Positions 10,255-22,548 of a DNA stretch of 64,000 bases are shown here, in pieces. The notes below the pieces were generated by a model. It searched no databases. It was not told the origin of the DNA and was given only the letters and a program-made list of their open reading frames with translations. The stretch comes from Ovis canadensis. Taxonomy: Eukaryota; Chordata; Mammalia; Artiodactyla; Bovidae. The stretch lies in the NCBI RefSeq assembly GCF_042477335.2, contig NC_091249.1:52560001-52624000 (forward strand), given 5' to 3'. Every line of letters begins with the position of its first letter. The first letter of the stretch is position 1. Position numbers and translations under genes: made by a program.

Positions 10255-12530
10255 CAGTTCAGTTCAGTCTCTCAGTCATGTCCGACTCTTTGTGACCCTA
10301 TGGACTGCAGCACGCCAGGCTTCCCTGTTCATCACCAACTCCCGGAGTTTACTCAAACCCATGTCCGTTGAGTTGGTGATGCCATCCAACCATCTCACGC
10401 TCTGTTGTCTCCTCTCCTCCAGCCTTCATTCTATTCCAGCATTAGGATCTTTTCCAGTGAGTCAGCTCTTCGTATCAGGTGGCCAAAGTATTGGAGTTTC
10501 AGCTTCAACATCAGTCCTTCCAATGAATATTCAGGACTGATCTCCTTTAGGATGGACTGTTTGGATCTCCTTGCAGTCCAAGGGGCTCTCAAGAGCCCCT
10601 TCTCTAATGCTACAGTTCAAAAGCATCAATTCTTCAGTGCTCAGCTTTCTTTATAGTCCAACTCTCACTTCCATACATGACTACTGGAAAGAACATAGCC
10701 TTGACTAGATTGACCTTTGTTGACAAAGTGATGTCTCTGCTTTTAATATGCTGTCTAGGTTGGTCATAACTTTTATTCCAAGGAGTAAGCGTCTTTTTAT
10801 TTCATGGCTGCAGTCACCATCTGAAGTGATTTTGGAGCCCCCCAAAATAAAGTTTGACATTGTTTCTAGTTTCCCATCTATTTGTCATGAAGTGATGGGA
10901 CCGGATGCCATGATCTTTGTTTTCTGAATGTTGAGCTTTAAGCCAACTTTTTCACTCTCCTCTTTTACTTTCATCAAGAGGCTTTTGAGTTCCTCTTTAC
11001 TTTCTGCCATAAGGGTGGTGTCATCTGCATATCTGAGGTTATTGATATTTCTCCCGGCAATCTTGATTCCAGCTTGTGCTTCCTCTAGCCCAGTGTATCT
11101 CATAATGTACTCTGCGTATAAGTTAAATAAGCACAGTGACAATATACAGTCACGATGTACTCCTTTTCTGATTTGGAACCAGTCTGTTGTTCCATGTCCT
11201 GTTCTAACTGTTGCTTCTTGACTTGCATTCAGATTTCTCAAGAGGCAGGTCAGGTGGTCTGGTATTCCCATCTCTTTCAGAATTTTCCACAGTTTATTGT
11301 GATCCACACAGTCAAAGGCTTTGGCATAAACAATAAAGCAGAAATAGATGGTTTTTTTTCCCCTGGAGCTCTCTTGCTTTTTCGATGATCCAGTGGATGT
11401 TGGCAATTGATCTGGTTCCTCTGCCTTTTCTAAAACTAGCTTGAACATCAGGAAGTTCATGGTTCACATATTGTTGAAGCCTGGCTTGGAGAATTTTGAG
11501 CATTACTTTACTAGCGTGTGAGATGAGTGCAATTGTGCAGTAGCTTGAGCATTCTTTGGCATTGCCTTTCTTAGGAATCAGAATGAAAACTGAACTTTTC
11601 CAGTCCTGTGGCCACTGCTGAGTTTTCCATATTTGCTGGCATATTGAGTGGAGCACTTTCATAGCATCATCTTTTAGGATTTGAAATATCTCAACTGGAA
11701 TTCCATCACCTCCACTAGCTTTGTTCATAGTGATGCTTCCTAATGCCCACTTGACTTCACATTCTAGGATGTCTGGCTCTAGGTGAGTGATCACAGCATC
11801 ACGATTATCTTGGTCATGAAGATCGTTTTTGTACAGTTCTTCTGTGTATTCTTGCCACCTCTTCTTAATATCTTCTGCTTCTCTTAGGTCCCTACCATTT
11901 CTCTCCTTTATTTAGCCCATCTTTGCATGAAATGTTCCCTTGGTATCTCTAATTTTCTTGACGAGATCTCTAGTGTTTCTCATTCTATTGTTTTCCTCTG
12001 TTTCTTTGCATTGATCTCTGTGGCAGGATTTCTTATTTTTCCTTGCTATTCTTTGGAACTCTGCATTCAAATGGGTATATCTTTCCTTTTCTCCTTTGCT
12101 TTTTGGTTCCCATCTTTTCACAGCTATTTGTAAGACCTCCTCAGACAGCCATTTTGCTTTGTTGCATTTCTAATTCTTGGGGATGGTCTTGATTCCTGTC
12201 TCCTGTACAATGTCACGAACCTACATCCAGAGTTCATCAGGTACTCTGTCTATCAGATCTAGGCCCTTAAATCTATTTCTCACTTCCACTGTATAATCAT
12301 AAGGGATTTGATTTAGGTCATATCTGAATGGTCTAGTGGTTTTCTCCACTTTCTTCAATTTCAGTCTGAATTTGGCAATAAGGAGTTCATGATCTGAGCC
12401 ACAGTCAGCTCCCGGTCTTGTTTTTGCTGACTGCATAGAGCTTCTCCACCTTTGGCTGAAAGAATATAATCAATCTGATTTCGGTGTCGACCATCTGGTG
12501 ATGTCCATGTGTAGAGAATGTAATCTTTCT
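10255..12530 (-). mobile_element. BovB LINE copy B, 2.3 kb, 5'-truncated
   Basis: Read on the minus strand it encodes broken pieces of the BovB protein: end of endonuclease (HRNQIDYIL near 12480), linker, and reverse transcriptase (10885-11460 frame with FNLYAEYIMR and the catalytic RYADD). The 3' end at 10255 has the CAGTTCAGTT repeats. Flanking direct repeats GACCATCTTT lie at 10245-10254 and 12531-12540, so this is a complete insertion truncated at its 5' end. The last 14 bases before the right repeat are not BovB-like. Confidence 0.92.
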
Positions 12531-13193
12531 GACCATCTTTAGATTCCAAGAATAAATCTCATTTGGTTATTTTTCACAATCCATTTAATGTGCTGCTGCA
12601 TTCAGCTAGCTAGTATGTGCTGAAGATATTTCTATTATTATTCTTGAGTATATCCATCTATTGTTTTATTTTTTTGTATTGTTTTCTTTTGGCTTTGGTA
12701 GAAGATTAATACTGGCCTCATGGAATGAGTTAGAGAGAGTTCCTTCTCTTCAAGTTTTGAGAAGCATTTGAGAATGATGATTATTAACTAATTATATTTA
12801 GTAGAATGCAACAGTGAAACTACGTGGCACAAGGCTGTTCTTTTATTGGAATTTTTGGATTACTGATTCAATCTTCTTACTAATTATAGGTCTATTCAGA
12901 TTTTCTATTTCTTCTTGATTCAGTCTTGGATGGAACATTTTAGGAATTTGTCCCTTTGTCTGGATTATCTAATCTGCTGATGTGCAATTATATATAGTGT
13001 TCTCTTTGAATTCTTTGTTTCTATTATTTTAGCAGTAATGCTCACAACATTCATTTCTTATTTTGAGTAGTTGAATCTTCTGCCTTTTTTTTTAGCAATG
13101 TATTTAAAGTTTTGTCATTCTTGTGGATCTTTTCAAGGAACCATTTGTTGATTTTTTATATTGTTTTGCTCTCCTCTATTTTATTTCTCTCCT
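12531..13193 (-). mobile_element. Old L1 ORF2 fragment, continuation
   Basis: Continuation of the antisense L1 interrupted by BovB B. It shows typical ORF2 reverse-strand wording such as ACTGGCCTCATGGAATGAG near 12713. It ends at BovB copy C. Confidence 0.7.
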
Positions 13194-13651
13194 AGTCAAG
13201 GCTATGGTTTTTCCAGTGGTCATGTATGGATATGAGAGTTGGACTGTGAAGAAAGCTGAGCACTGAAGAATTGATGCTTTTGAACTGTGGTGTTGGAGAA
13301 GACTCTTGAGAGTCCCTTGGACTGCAAGGAGATCCAACCAGTCCAATCTGAAGGAGATCAGTCCTGGGATTTCTTTGGAAGGAATGATGCTATAGCTGAA
13401 ACTCCAGTACTTTGGCCACCTCTTGCAAAGAGCTGACTAACTGGAAAAGACCCTGATGCTGGGAGGGATTGAGGGCAGGAGGAGAAGGGGATGACAGAGA
13501 ATGAGATGGCTGGATGGCATACAGACTCAATGGACATGAGTTTGGTAAACTCCGGGATTTGGTGATGGACAGGGAGGCCTGGCGTGCTGCGATTCATGGG
13601 GTTGCAAAGAGTTGGACACGACTGAGCGACTGAACTGAACTGAATTGAATC
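13194..13651 (+). mobile_element. BovB LINE copy C, 3' end only
   Basis: Sense-strand BovB 3' end. It starts within the VKAMVFPVVMYG coding region and ends in GACTGAACTGAACTGAATTG. It is 5'-truncated, lies inside L1 debris, and has no clear flanking repeats. Confidence 0.88.
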
Positions 13652-13655
13652 AGTA

Positions 13656-14095
13656 CAATAAATCAAGTTAGCAGTCATTACCATACATGGTTACATTTTT
13701 TTTCACATGATGAGAATTTGCAAGATTCCCTCTCCTGGCTACATTAAAGTATAAGGTACAATTATATTAATTATAGTCCCATGTTGTACATTATATCCCC
13801 ATGACTTATTCATTTTATAACCGAAATTTGTACTTTTTTGACAATATTCATCCATGTTTGCTCAATTTCTACATCCCAGCTCAGGCAACAATCTGTTCTG
13901 TAACTCCATATGCTTGGGCTTTTTTTTTTTTCTTTAATTTGACCAAATAGTGAAAACATATAGTATGTATCTTTTTCTCTCTGACATATTTTACTTAGCT
14001 TAATGCCCTAAAATTCACCCATTTTGTTGTAAGTGGTATGATGTTCATTCTTTCTCATGGCTGAATGATATTCAGCTTCTTTATCTTTTTACTTC
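13656..14095 (-). mobile_element. Old L1 3' UTR fragment
   Basis: Diverged antisense L1 3' end, with the order of blocks seen in old L1 3' UTRs (GTTGTACATTATATCCCC near 13784, GACATATTTTACTTAGC near 13982, CTCATGGCTGAATGATATTC near 14055). Boundaries are approximate. Confidence 0.55.
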
Positions 14096-14590
14096 CACAT
14101 AAATTTTAGAATTATTTGTTCTAGTTCTGTGAATGTCACGAGCATTTTGATAAGGATTGAAAGAATTTATATTATTAAAGTGTCAAAAACCTAAAGAATA
14201 TCCAGATATAATGCAATCCCTATCAAAGTATCCAGTATGTTTTTCACAGAACTAGGGAAAATAATCTTAAACTTCATATGGAATCACAAAAGAATGAATT
14301 GATGAAGCAATCCTGAGAAAAAAGAATAAAGCTGGGGTTATCACCCTTCCTGACTAGACTACAACGAAGCTACAGAAATCTGATACATATCAGTGGAACA
14401 GAATAAAGAGTCCAGAAATGAACCAACACATCTATACTCAATTAAAGACAAGAAGATAATAAAATACAAATTTTTCAACAAACAGTGCTGGGAAAACTGG
14501 ACAGTGACATGTAAAAATATAAGATTAAAATATTCCCTCAAACCATACACAAAAACAAACTCATAATAGCTTAAAATTCTAAAGGTAAGA

Positions 14591-14591
<1 letters not shown>

Positions 14592-14631
<40 letters not shown>
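14592..14631. repeat. CA dinucleotide microsatellite
   Basis: An uninterrupted CA tract of about 20 units inside old L1 sequence. It is long and pure enough to be length-polymorphic. Confidence 0.97.
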
Positions 14632-14636
<5 letters not shown>

Positions 14637-14670
14637 AGAAAAGAACATAAGCATAATATTCTTTGACATC

Positions 14671-15158
14671 AGTTCAGCTCAGTTCAGTTGCTCAGTCATA
14701 TCCGACTCTTTGCAACCCCATGGACTGTAGTACACAGGCCTCCCTGTCCACCACCAACTCCAAGAGTTTACCCAAACTTATGTCCATTGAGTCGGTGATG
14801 CCATCCAACCATCTCATCCTAGGTTGTTCCCTTCTCCTCCCGCCTTCAATCTTTCCCATCATCAGAGTCTTTTCAAATGAGTCAGTTCTTTGCATCAGGT
14901 GGCCAAAGTATTGGAGCTTCAACTTCAACATGAGTCCTCTCAGTGAACACTCAGGACTGATCTCCTTTAGGATGGACTGGTAGGATCTCCTTGCAGTCCA
15001 AGGGACTCTCAAGAGTCTTCTCCAGCACTACAGTTCAAAATCATAAGTTCTTTGGTGCTCAGCTTTCTTTATAGTCCAACTCTCATATCCATACATGATT
15101 ACTGGAAAAACTGTAGCCTTGACTAGACGGACCTTTGTTGGCAAAGTAATGTCTCTAT
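14671..15158 (-). mobile_element. BovB LINE copy D, 3' end
   Basis: Antisense BovB 3' end with CAGTTCAGCTCAGTTCAG at the left. It encodes the C-terminal segment (14692-15012 frame: [20 protein letters not shown]). It is 5'-truncated and inserted in L1. Confidence 0.88.
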
Positions 15159-15520
15159 TTTCATCTGGGGATCTGCCTTCTGCTTAAAAAATGAAAAAAA
15201 CAAAAATTAACAACTAGGCCTAAATAAACTTAAAAGAACTTTTATAAAAAAGTAACCATTGACAAACTGAAAAGATAATCAAGTGAATGGGTGAAAATCT
15301 TTGCAAGTACTGTGACCAATAAGGAGTTAATATTCAAAATATATAAACAGCCCATAGATCTTAATATTAGAAAAAACCTGATTGAAAAATGGGCAGAACA
15401 CCTGAGTATTTTCCCAGAGAAGAGATACAGATGACTGTCAGGCACATGAAGAAATTCACAACATCACTAATTATTAGAGAAATGCAAATTAAAACAATAG
15501 CAAGTCAGTCAAAATTTCTG

Positions 15521-15878
15521 AAAAAATAAAAATAAAGATTATTTCAAAGAGTACTATAAAATGGAAAATTTCCTAGAACTGAATAAATACACATGTTTGC
15601 AAAAATCAGATCCTCAGTGAGACTTGCAATTCTTCAGTCCTACTGTGGAAGTTGAAATATGTATGTCTTGAATTCTTTATTTCAAATCATCTATTTAAAT
15701 CAAATATTTAACTTTATTAAGATATCTAGTTTCATTAACATTTATTGATTTCTCTGTGTAGATTTTCTACTTTCAGAAATTAATTCACATCCACAGATGA
15801 AAAAGAGCTGTACATTGCTAATTACATAAGGGAGATAAGAATAGATTTTAAAGAATAATTTATCTCTAAATAGCATTT
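15521..15878. other. Unassigned AT-rich sequence
   Basis: AT-rich sequence between L1 debris and BovB E. No gene, RNA or known repeat was recognised. Confidence 0.45.
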
Positions 15879-17020
15879 AGTTCAGTTCAGTTCAGTCACT
15901 CAGTCATGTCCAACTCTTTGTGACCCCATGAACTGCAGAACGCCAGGCCTCCCTGTCCATCACCAACTCCTGGAGTCCACCCAAACCCATGTCCATTGAG
16001 TTGGTGATGCCATCTAACCCTTTCAGCCTCTGTCGTCCCCTTCTCATCCTGCCCCCAATCCCTCCCAGCATCAGGGTTTTTTTTCTAATGAGTCAGCATT
16101 TTGCATCAGGTGGCTAAAGTATTGGAGTTTCAGCTTCAACATCAGTCCTTCCAATGAACACCCAGGACTGATCTCCTTTAGGATGGAATGGTTGTATCTC
16201 CTTGCAGTCCAAGGGACTCTCAAGAGTCTTCTCCAATACCACAGTTCAAAAGCATCAATTCTTCAGCGCTCAGCTTTCTTTATGGTCCAACTCCCACATC
16301 CATACATGACCACTGGAAAAACCATAGCCTTGACTAGATGGACATTTGTTGACAAAGTAATGTCTCTGCTTTTTAATATGCTGTCTAGGTTGGACATAAC
16401 TTTCCTTCCAAGGAGTAAATGTCTTTTAATTTCATGGCTGCAATCACCATCTGCAGTGATTTTGGAGCCCAGGAAAATAAAGTCAGCCCCTGTTTCCACT
16501 GTTTCCCCATATATTTGCCATGAAGTGATGGGACTGGATGCCATGATCTTTGGTTTCTGAATGTTGAGCTTTAAGCCAACTTTTTCACTCTCTTCTTTCA
16601 CTTTCATGAAGAGGCCCTTCAGTTCTTCTTCACTTTCTGCCATAAGGGTGGTGTCATCTGCATATCTGAGGTTATGGATATTTCTCCTGGCAATCTTGAT
16701 TCCAGCTTGTACTTCCTCCAGCTCAGCGTTTCTCATGATGTACTCTGCATAGAAGTTAAATAAGCAGGGTGACAATATACAGCCTTGTTGTACTCCTTTT
16801 CCTATATGGAACCAGTCTGTTGTTCCATGTCCAGTTCTAACTGTTGCTTCCTGACCTGCATAGAGGTTTCTCAAGAGGCAGGTCAGGTGGTCTGGTATTC
16901 CCATCTCTTTCAGAGTTTTCCATAGTTCAGTGTGATCCATACAGTCAAAGGCTTTGGCATAGTCAATAAAGCAGAAATAGATATTCTTCTGGAACTCTCT
17001 TGCTTTTTTGATGATCCAGC
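15879..17020 (-). mobile_element. BovB LINE copy E, with long RT reading frame
   Basis: Antisense BovB 3' part. A single frame (stop at 16263; BovB-encoded part up to about 17020) stays open across the reverse transcriptase: FIDYAKAFDC, GVQQGCILSPCLF and the catalytic RYADD. The upstream part of that frame (17021-17195) is non-BovB chance coding. The endonuclease is absent, so the copy is dead despite the clean frame. Confidence 0.9.
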
Positions 17021-17380
17021 AATGTGAGGGGTCAAATGTATGCCCCTGAATACAACACAGACTAGATAAGTGGATTCTCAAATATCCTGTTCTGTGTGTG
17101 ATTCCTGGGAGGAGATGTCCCTGAAAGATCACAGCTCCATGTCCTGGTGGCAGGGCAATGCTGGACTTTCTGTCCCTATGGTCCTCTGATGTCACTTTGA
17201 GCTAAGTAAATGCATACCTGGGACTTAGTCACAGCTGCTCTTAATTAATACACCAATTCTATTACATCAGTGGAATTTCCCTATTTATAGATAAGAAACA
17301 AGAGGCCTAAAAGAGTCATTTCCTGTCTGGAAGGAAATTTTCAAAAAATATGTGTAGATCTTCCCACTATCTATCTATTT
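17021..17380. other. Unassigned sequence
   Basis: About 360 bases with no recognised gene. One stretch (about 17283-17325, GATAAGAAACAAGAGGCC) resembles ancient MIR-type SINE cores. The call is weak. Confidence 0.35.
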
Positions 17381-17697
17381 TACACATGGTAGTGTATACA
17401 TGTCAGTGCTACATTCACAATTTGCCCTGCCGTCTCCTACCCCCACTGTGTCCACAAATCCATTCTCTATATCTGCATCTTCATTCCTTCCCTGCAGATA
17501 GGTTCATCAATATCATTTCTTAAGATCCATGTATATGTGTTAATATACAATATTTGCTTTTGTCTTTGCAAGTTACTTAATTCTATATAACAAGATGTAA
17601 GCTAATCCACCTCACTACAATTGACTCAAATTTGCTCCTCTTTTGGCTGAGTAGTATTCCATTGTATACATGTACCAATTTTGTTATCCATTCCTCT
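17381..17697 (-). mobile_element. L1 3' UTR; start of the large antisense L1 (host of nested insertions)
   Basis: Antisense L1 3' UTR (CTGAGTAGTATTCCATTGTA near 17648). The same element appears to continue at 21175-22517 and 24399-26560 after later insertions, with its 5' side towards 26560. Confidence 0.75.
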
Positions 17698-19037
17698 CAT
17701 CTAGAGCCAGACATCCTGGAATGTGAAGTCAAGTGGGCCTTAGAAAGTATCACTACAAACAAAGCGAGTGGAGGTGATGGAATTCCAGTTGAGTTATTTC
17801 AAATTCTGAAAGATAATGCTGTGAAAGTGCTGCACTCAATATGCCAACAAATTTGGAAAACTCAGCAGTGGCCACAGGACTGGAAAAGTTCAGTTTTCAT
17901 TCCAATCCCAAAGAAAGGCAATGCCAAAGAATGCTCAAACTACCACACAATTGCACTCATCTCACATGCTAGTAAAGTAATGCTCAAAATTCTCCAAGCC
18001 AGGCTTCAGCAATACGTGAACCGTGAAGTTCCTGATGTTCAAGCTGGTTTTAGAAAAGGCAGAGGAACCAGAGATCAAATTGCCAACATCCGCTGGATCA
18101 TGGAAAAAGCAGGAGAGTTCCAGAAAAACATCTATTTCTGCTTTATTGACTATGCCAAAGCCTTTGTGTGGATCACAATAAACTGTGGAAAATTCTGAGA
18201 GAGATGGGGATACCAGACCACCTGACCTGCCTCTTGAGAAATCTATATGCAGGTCAGGAAGCAACAGTTAGAACTGGATATGGAACAACAGATTGGTTCC
18301 AAATAGGAAAAGGAGTACGTCAAGGCTGTATATTGTCACCCTGCTTATTTAACTTCTATGCAGAGTACATCATGAGAAACGCTGGACTGGAAGAAACACA
18401 AGCTGGAATCAAGACTGCTGGGAGAAATATCCATAACCTCAGATATGCAGATAACACAACGCTTATGGCAGAAAGTGAAGAGGAACTAAAAAACCTCTTG
18501 ATGAAAGTGAAAGAGGAGAGTGAAAAAGTTGGCTTAAAGCTCAACATTCAGAAACCAAAGATCATGACATCCGGTCCCATCACTTCAGGGCAAATAGATG
18601 GGGAAACAGTGTCAGACTTTACTTTTTGGGGCTCCAAAATCACTGCAGATGGTGACTGCAGCCATGAAATTAAAAGACGCTTACTCCTTGGAAGAAAAGT
18701 TATGACCAACCTAGATAGCATATTCAAAAGCAGAAACATTACTTTGCTGACTAAGGTCCGTCTAGTCAAGGCTATGGTTTTTTCCAGTGGTCATGTATGG
18801 ATGTGAGAGTTGGACTGTGAAGAAGGCTGAGCGCTGAAGAACTGATGCTTTTGAACTGTGGTGTTGGAGAAGACTCTTGAGAGTCCCTTGGACTGCAAGG
18901 AGATCCAACCAGTCCATTCTGAAGGAGATCAACCCTGGGGTTTCTTTGGAAGGAATGATGCTAAAGCTGAAACTCCAGTACTTTGGCCACCTCATGGGAA
19001 GAGTTGACTCATTGGAAAAGACTTTGATGCTGGGAGG

Positions 19038-20977
19038 TGCCTGGAGCCAGCGTGAGGAACTCCGCCCATGGCAAAGGTCATGAGGAAGGAGGCTTGGCAT
19101 ATGCAAAGGCATGATCAAGCCTCAGGAAACCCTCTGTTCCTGAGCATCTACCCCCAAAACCAGAGTCTATCTACTTTACTGTTTCATGCTCTCGCCTACA
19201 CGTCTGACTTTATGTGGGGCTGTTCCCCACCGGTTTCTCAGAGAAGGAGTAAACGTGCAGCTCCAAGTCAATAAAAATTCCTGGGCATGACAAGAGTGTT
19301 TCAACTTATGAACTCCTCTGAAGTTTATCTAGCCCGCGTGTATAGGTTCATCCGGCCACATGTGAATGTTCACAGCCTCCCAACCTGACAGGCATGAGAT
19401 GTTTTAGACTTACTAAAGGCAAATTCTTTTGGGGAGTTAGAAATTATTAGTATAGTGGGTTGGTTAGGAATTTTTTTTGATGAAGGGTTTTTCATTTGTT
19501 CTGCCAATAATTGCTGCTAATTCCCTGCCCTGGGTGGGACAAAGGTTTCTCAGGTCAAACCTCTCTGCTGGCAAACTAGCTTGTGTGACAGGATTATCCA
19601 TACTCCTGCCACTACACACATGATTGTTTACTACCTCTCAACCATAAACAGCACAGAGAGTTTGGAGTATTTTGAGAATCTTAATTAGCATAGGGCTTTT
19701 CTCATTGTTGAGTCAATGATTGCTGCCAGGCCTCCATATCCTTAGGCACCTGGGAATATATTAATCAATGTATTTGGAATATAGAAAAGGAAATATAGCA
19801 GCTTTTAAGGTTAGCAATACTAGACTTTTTGAGTTAATGTATTTTCTCTTTTGTAATAGATCACTGTATTTTGTTATAAATCACTGTGTCCTTTCTCTGT
19901 AAAAATGTAACTTTATCACTATCTTAAGACTAAATAGATCTTAAGGGGAACATTGGTGAAAGGATTTTTATTTGTTGGGCTGATGTTTGCTGCCAAATCT
20001 CCATATTCCCTGCCCTTATAATGAATATAACTAATATATAGGAGAAATAAGTATTAACCTTTAAGCATATAGGAGAAATAAGTATTAACCTTTAAGATTA
20101 ATCATGTTAACCTTGGGTTAAATAAATTCCTTTCTTGATTGTAACTCACTACACCCTCACCCTATAGGAATGCAACTTTATTTGGAGGATGGTGCCTGGT
20201 TTAAGAAAAAACACCCTTGGAAAAAATAAGTTTTTTGGTTATCAGAAAGAAAGGGTTGTAAAATGTCAGCAGCCTCACGGCCAGAAGATGATTTAAAACC
20301 CCTAAGATCTTTTTTTTTATGTAAAGCACCTGATATTGATAAAAGTCAGGACTGCTGACCCCCACGTTTCTCTGTATTCGTCCCTATGTGTGACAAAAGG
20401 TATATAAGCAGACCCCAAAATAAAGAAATCGGGATCAGTTTCCAGAAAGACTGATTCCCCCATGTCTTTTTTTCAATTCCCATCTTGAGCGTGGGTGCCC
20501 GCCATGTCTACTTACTTGTCCTGGCTTTCAAGCCCACGAGAAGGAGCCCAAGGAAGGGCACCTTCCGATATTCAAGAGGCGCCAGTGGCCCAATGTAGAT
20601 GGTGCAAATTCCTTGTCTTGGAATTTTATTGGTATCCCACGTAAACCAAGTTATTCAGCCCCTTTTTCTCTCCTACTATTTTCTGGCCGAATTCCCATCT
20701 GGTGCATGGGTACCCACAAAGCCTGCTAATTTTGCCTGGGCTTCTAAGATCAGACCGGGGGAGCCTCAGTGCCTCCTCTCCTTCGGGAGAACAGGAAGAT
20801 GCCTGCAGCCTACGTAGGTGGTGATTGGTATTCCATGTAAACCAAGTTATTCAGCCTCTTTTTCTCTGCTAATTTTCTAATCCCTCTCTATCTGTAATTA
20901 AATAAGTTATTTCCAAGGATGCCGACTGCATCCCCACCTTCGAATCACCCTGGATCCACCAGGGCTGGACCTTGGCA
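19038..20977 (+). mobile_element. Endogenous retrovirus LTR fossil (solo, class II/ERVK-like)
   Basis: A 1.94-kb insertion begins TG and ends CA. Six-base direct repeats GGGAGG (19032-19037 and 20978-20983) flank it exactly inside BovB copy F. Visible LTR parts are a TATA-like box at 20401 with a polyadenylation signal close behind at 20419, and internal tandem repeats (about 20032-20093; 20630-20690 versus 20840-20880). No gag, pol or env is recognisable, so it looks like a solo LTR, a non-coding fossil. A six-base duplication fits class II ERVs. The start resembles bovine BTLTR1-type LTRs, but that name is from memory. It is younger than BovB F. Confidence 0.8.
20032..20093. repeat. Tandem duplication (about 30 bp x 2) in the LTR
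   Basis: ATATAGGAGAAATAAGTATT plus the following AACCTTTAAG occurs twice head to tail with near identity. Confidence 0.85.
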
Positions 20978-21187
20978 GGGAGGGATTGGTGGCAGGAGAA
21001 GAAGGGGACGACCGAGGATGAGATGGCTGGATGGCATCACTGACTTGATGAACGCGAGTCTGAGTGAACTCCGGGAGTTGGTGATGGACAGGGAGGCCTG
21101 GCGTGCTGTGATTCATGGGGTCGCAAAGAGTCGGACACGACTGAGCAACTGAACTGAACTAAACTGATTCCTCTGTTGATGAACATT

Positions 21188-21412
21188 CCAGTGTGTATGT
21201 GTTCAGTTGCTTAGTCATGTCTTGATTCTTTGTGACCCCAAAGACTGTAGCCGTCAGACTCCTCTGACCATGGAACCTTCTAGGAAAGAATTCTAGAGTG
21301 TGTTGCCATTTCCTACTCCAGGGGATCTTCCCAACCAGGGAACTAAACCCATGTCTCTCATGTCTCCTGTATTGGCAGGTTGATTCTTTACAACTGTGCC
21401 ACTTGGGAAGCA
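21188..21412 (-). mobile_element. Bov-tA SINE with target-site duplication
   Basis: Reverse-oriented Bov-tA flanked by TGTTGATGAACATT (21174-21187) and TGTTGATGGACATT (21413-21426). The left repeat begins at the last base of the target duplication of BovB F, so two insertions landed within about 15 bp of each other in the host L1. Confidence 0.9.
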
Positions 21413-22210
21413 TGTTGATGGACATTTAAGTTACTTGTAAGTCCTGACTATTGCAAACAGAGGTGCAGTGAACATTGGGATGTAAATATCTTTTTGAAAC
21501 ATGGTTTTCTTCAGATGTATGCCCATGAATGGGATTTCTGGGTTATACAATAGTTCTATTTTTAGCTTTTCAGGAAACCTTCACACAGTTCATAGTGGCT
21601 ATACCAATTTGTATTCCCACCAATGGTATAGCAAAGTTCCATTTTCTCCACACCCTCTCTATCATTTATTGTTTGTACATTTTTTTGATGATAGCCATTC
21701 TGACCAGTGCAAGGTGATATCTCATTGTAGCTTTGATTTACATTTCTCTAATAATTAGTGATGTTGAGCATTTTTTCATGTGCTTTTTGGCCATCTGTTT
21801 GTCTTCATTGCAGAAATGTCTATTTATGTCTTCTGAGAAATTTTTGATTGGTTTTTTTTTTAAATTGAGCTGCATATGCTCTTTGTATATTTTGGAGATT
21901 AATCCCTTATAAACTGCTTTGTGTGTAAATATTTCCTCCCATTCTGAGCCTTGCTGTTTTGTCTTATTTATGGTCTCTTTTGATGTGCAAAAGTTTTAAA
22001 GTTTAATTAGATCTTATTTATTTTTGTTTTTATTTTCATTACTCTATAAGACGAATCTAAAAAGATCTTATTGTGATTTATGTCAGAGAGTGCCTGTACT
22101 TCCCTCTAAGAGAGTGTTCTGCCTATGCTTCCCTCTAAGATTTTTTATATTATCTGGCCTTACATTTAACTATTTAATCTATTTGTAGTTTGTTTTTGTG
22201 TATGGTGTTA

Positions 22211-22421
22211 GGTGGTGGTGGTTTAGTCACTAAGTCATGTCTGACTCCTGTGATCCCATGGACTGTAGCCTACTAGGCTCCTCTATCTATGGGATTCTCC
22301 AGGCAAGAATACTGGAACCGGTTGCCATTTCCCTCTCCAGGGGATCTTCTAGGACCAGGGATTGAACACAGGTCTCCTGCATTGTAGGCAGATTCTTTAC
22401 CACTGAGCCATCTGGGAAGCC
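22211..22421 (-). mobile_element. Bov-tA SINE
   Basis: Reverse-oriented copy with GGGATTCTCCAGGCAAGAAT at 22290-22309 and GCCATCTGGGAAGCC at the head. It is inserted in the large antisense L1. Flanking repeats are not clear. Confidence 0.88.
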
Positions 22422-22542
22422 ATATTTCCAGTATCTACCTTCAAAATAAGAATGCTTGGGGTGTCAAGGTAATGTTTCTAATTATACATGTAGATGTCCA
22501 GTTTTCCCAGCACCACTTTTTTTTTGTAATAAAGAAATCAAC

Positions 22543-22548
22543 TTTATT
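22543..22548 (-). terminator. Polyadenylation signal of the transduced transcript
   Basis: AATAAA on the minus strand, about 18 nt upstream of the terminal poly(A) of the insertion. This is the normal spacing for a used signal. Confidence 0.75.

Larger units (their letters stand above)
14096..15520 (+). mobile_element. Old L1 ORF2/3' fragment (interrupted)
   Basis: Sense L1 ORF2 C-terminal sequence (ACAGTGCTGGGAAAACTGGA near 14482) continues after BovB D to about 15520. Frames are broken. A CA microsatellite and BovB D interrupt it. Its orientation is opposite to the L1 debris just to the left. Confidence 0.65.
17698..21166 (+). mobile_element. BovB LINE copy F, interrupted by a solo LTR
   Basis: Sense BovB lacking the 5' endonuclease part. 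Linker and RT pieces lie at 17698-18830, where the catalytic motif reads RYADN rather than RYADD. The C-terminal region runs to 19037, and the 3' end at 20978-21166 finishes in ACTGAACTGAACTAAACTG. Direct repeats ATTCCTCT flank it at 17690-17697 and 21167-21174. The LTR at 19038-20977 splits it. Two overlapping frames (to 18198 and from 18168) show a frameshift near the KAF motif. Confidence 0.92.
21175..22517 (-). mobile_element. Large antisense L1, second segment (ORF2 C-terminal/3' part)
   Basis: Antisense L1 resumes after BovB F. It carries ATTCCCACCAATGGTATAGC near 21614, GATAGCCATTCTGACCAGTG near 21692, and a small internal repeat of CTTCCCTCTAAGA at about 22100-22140. Two Bov-tA SINEs sit in it. 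It breaks at 22517 at the target site of the next insertion. Confidence 0.8.

Noticed and set aside
20599-20817. A 72-codon frame inside the LTR as a viral gene remnant.
   Set aside because: The element has LTR ends and no recognisable internal viral gene. The frame is unremarkable for non-coding LTR sequence.
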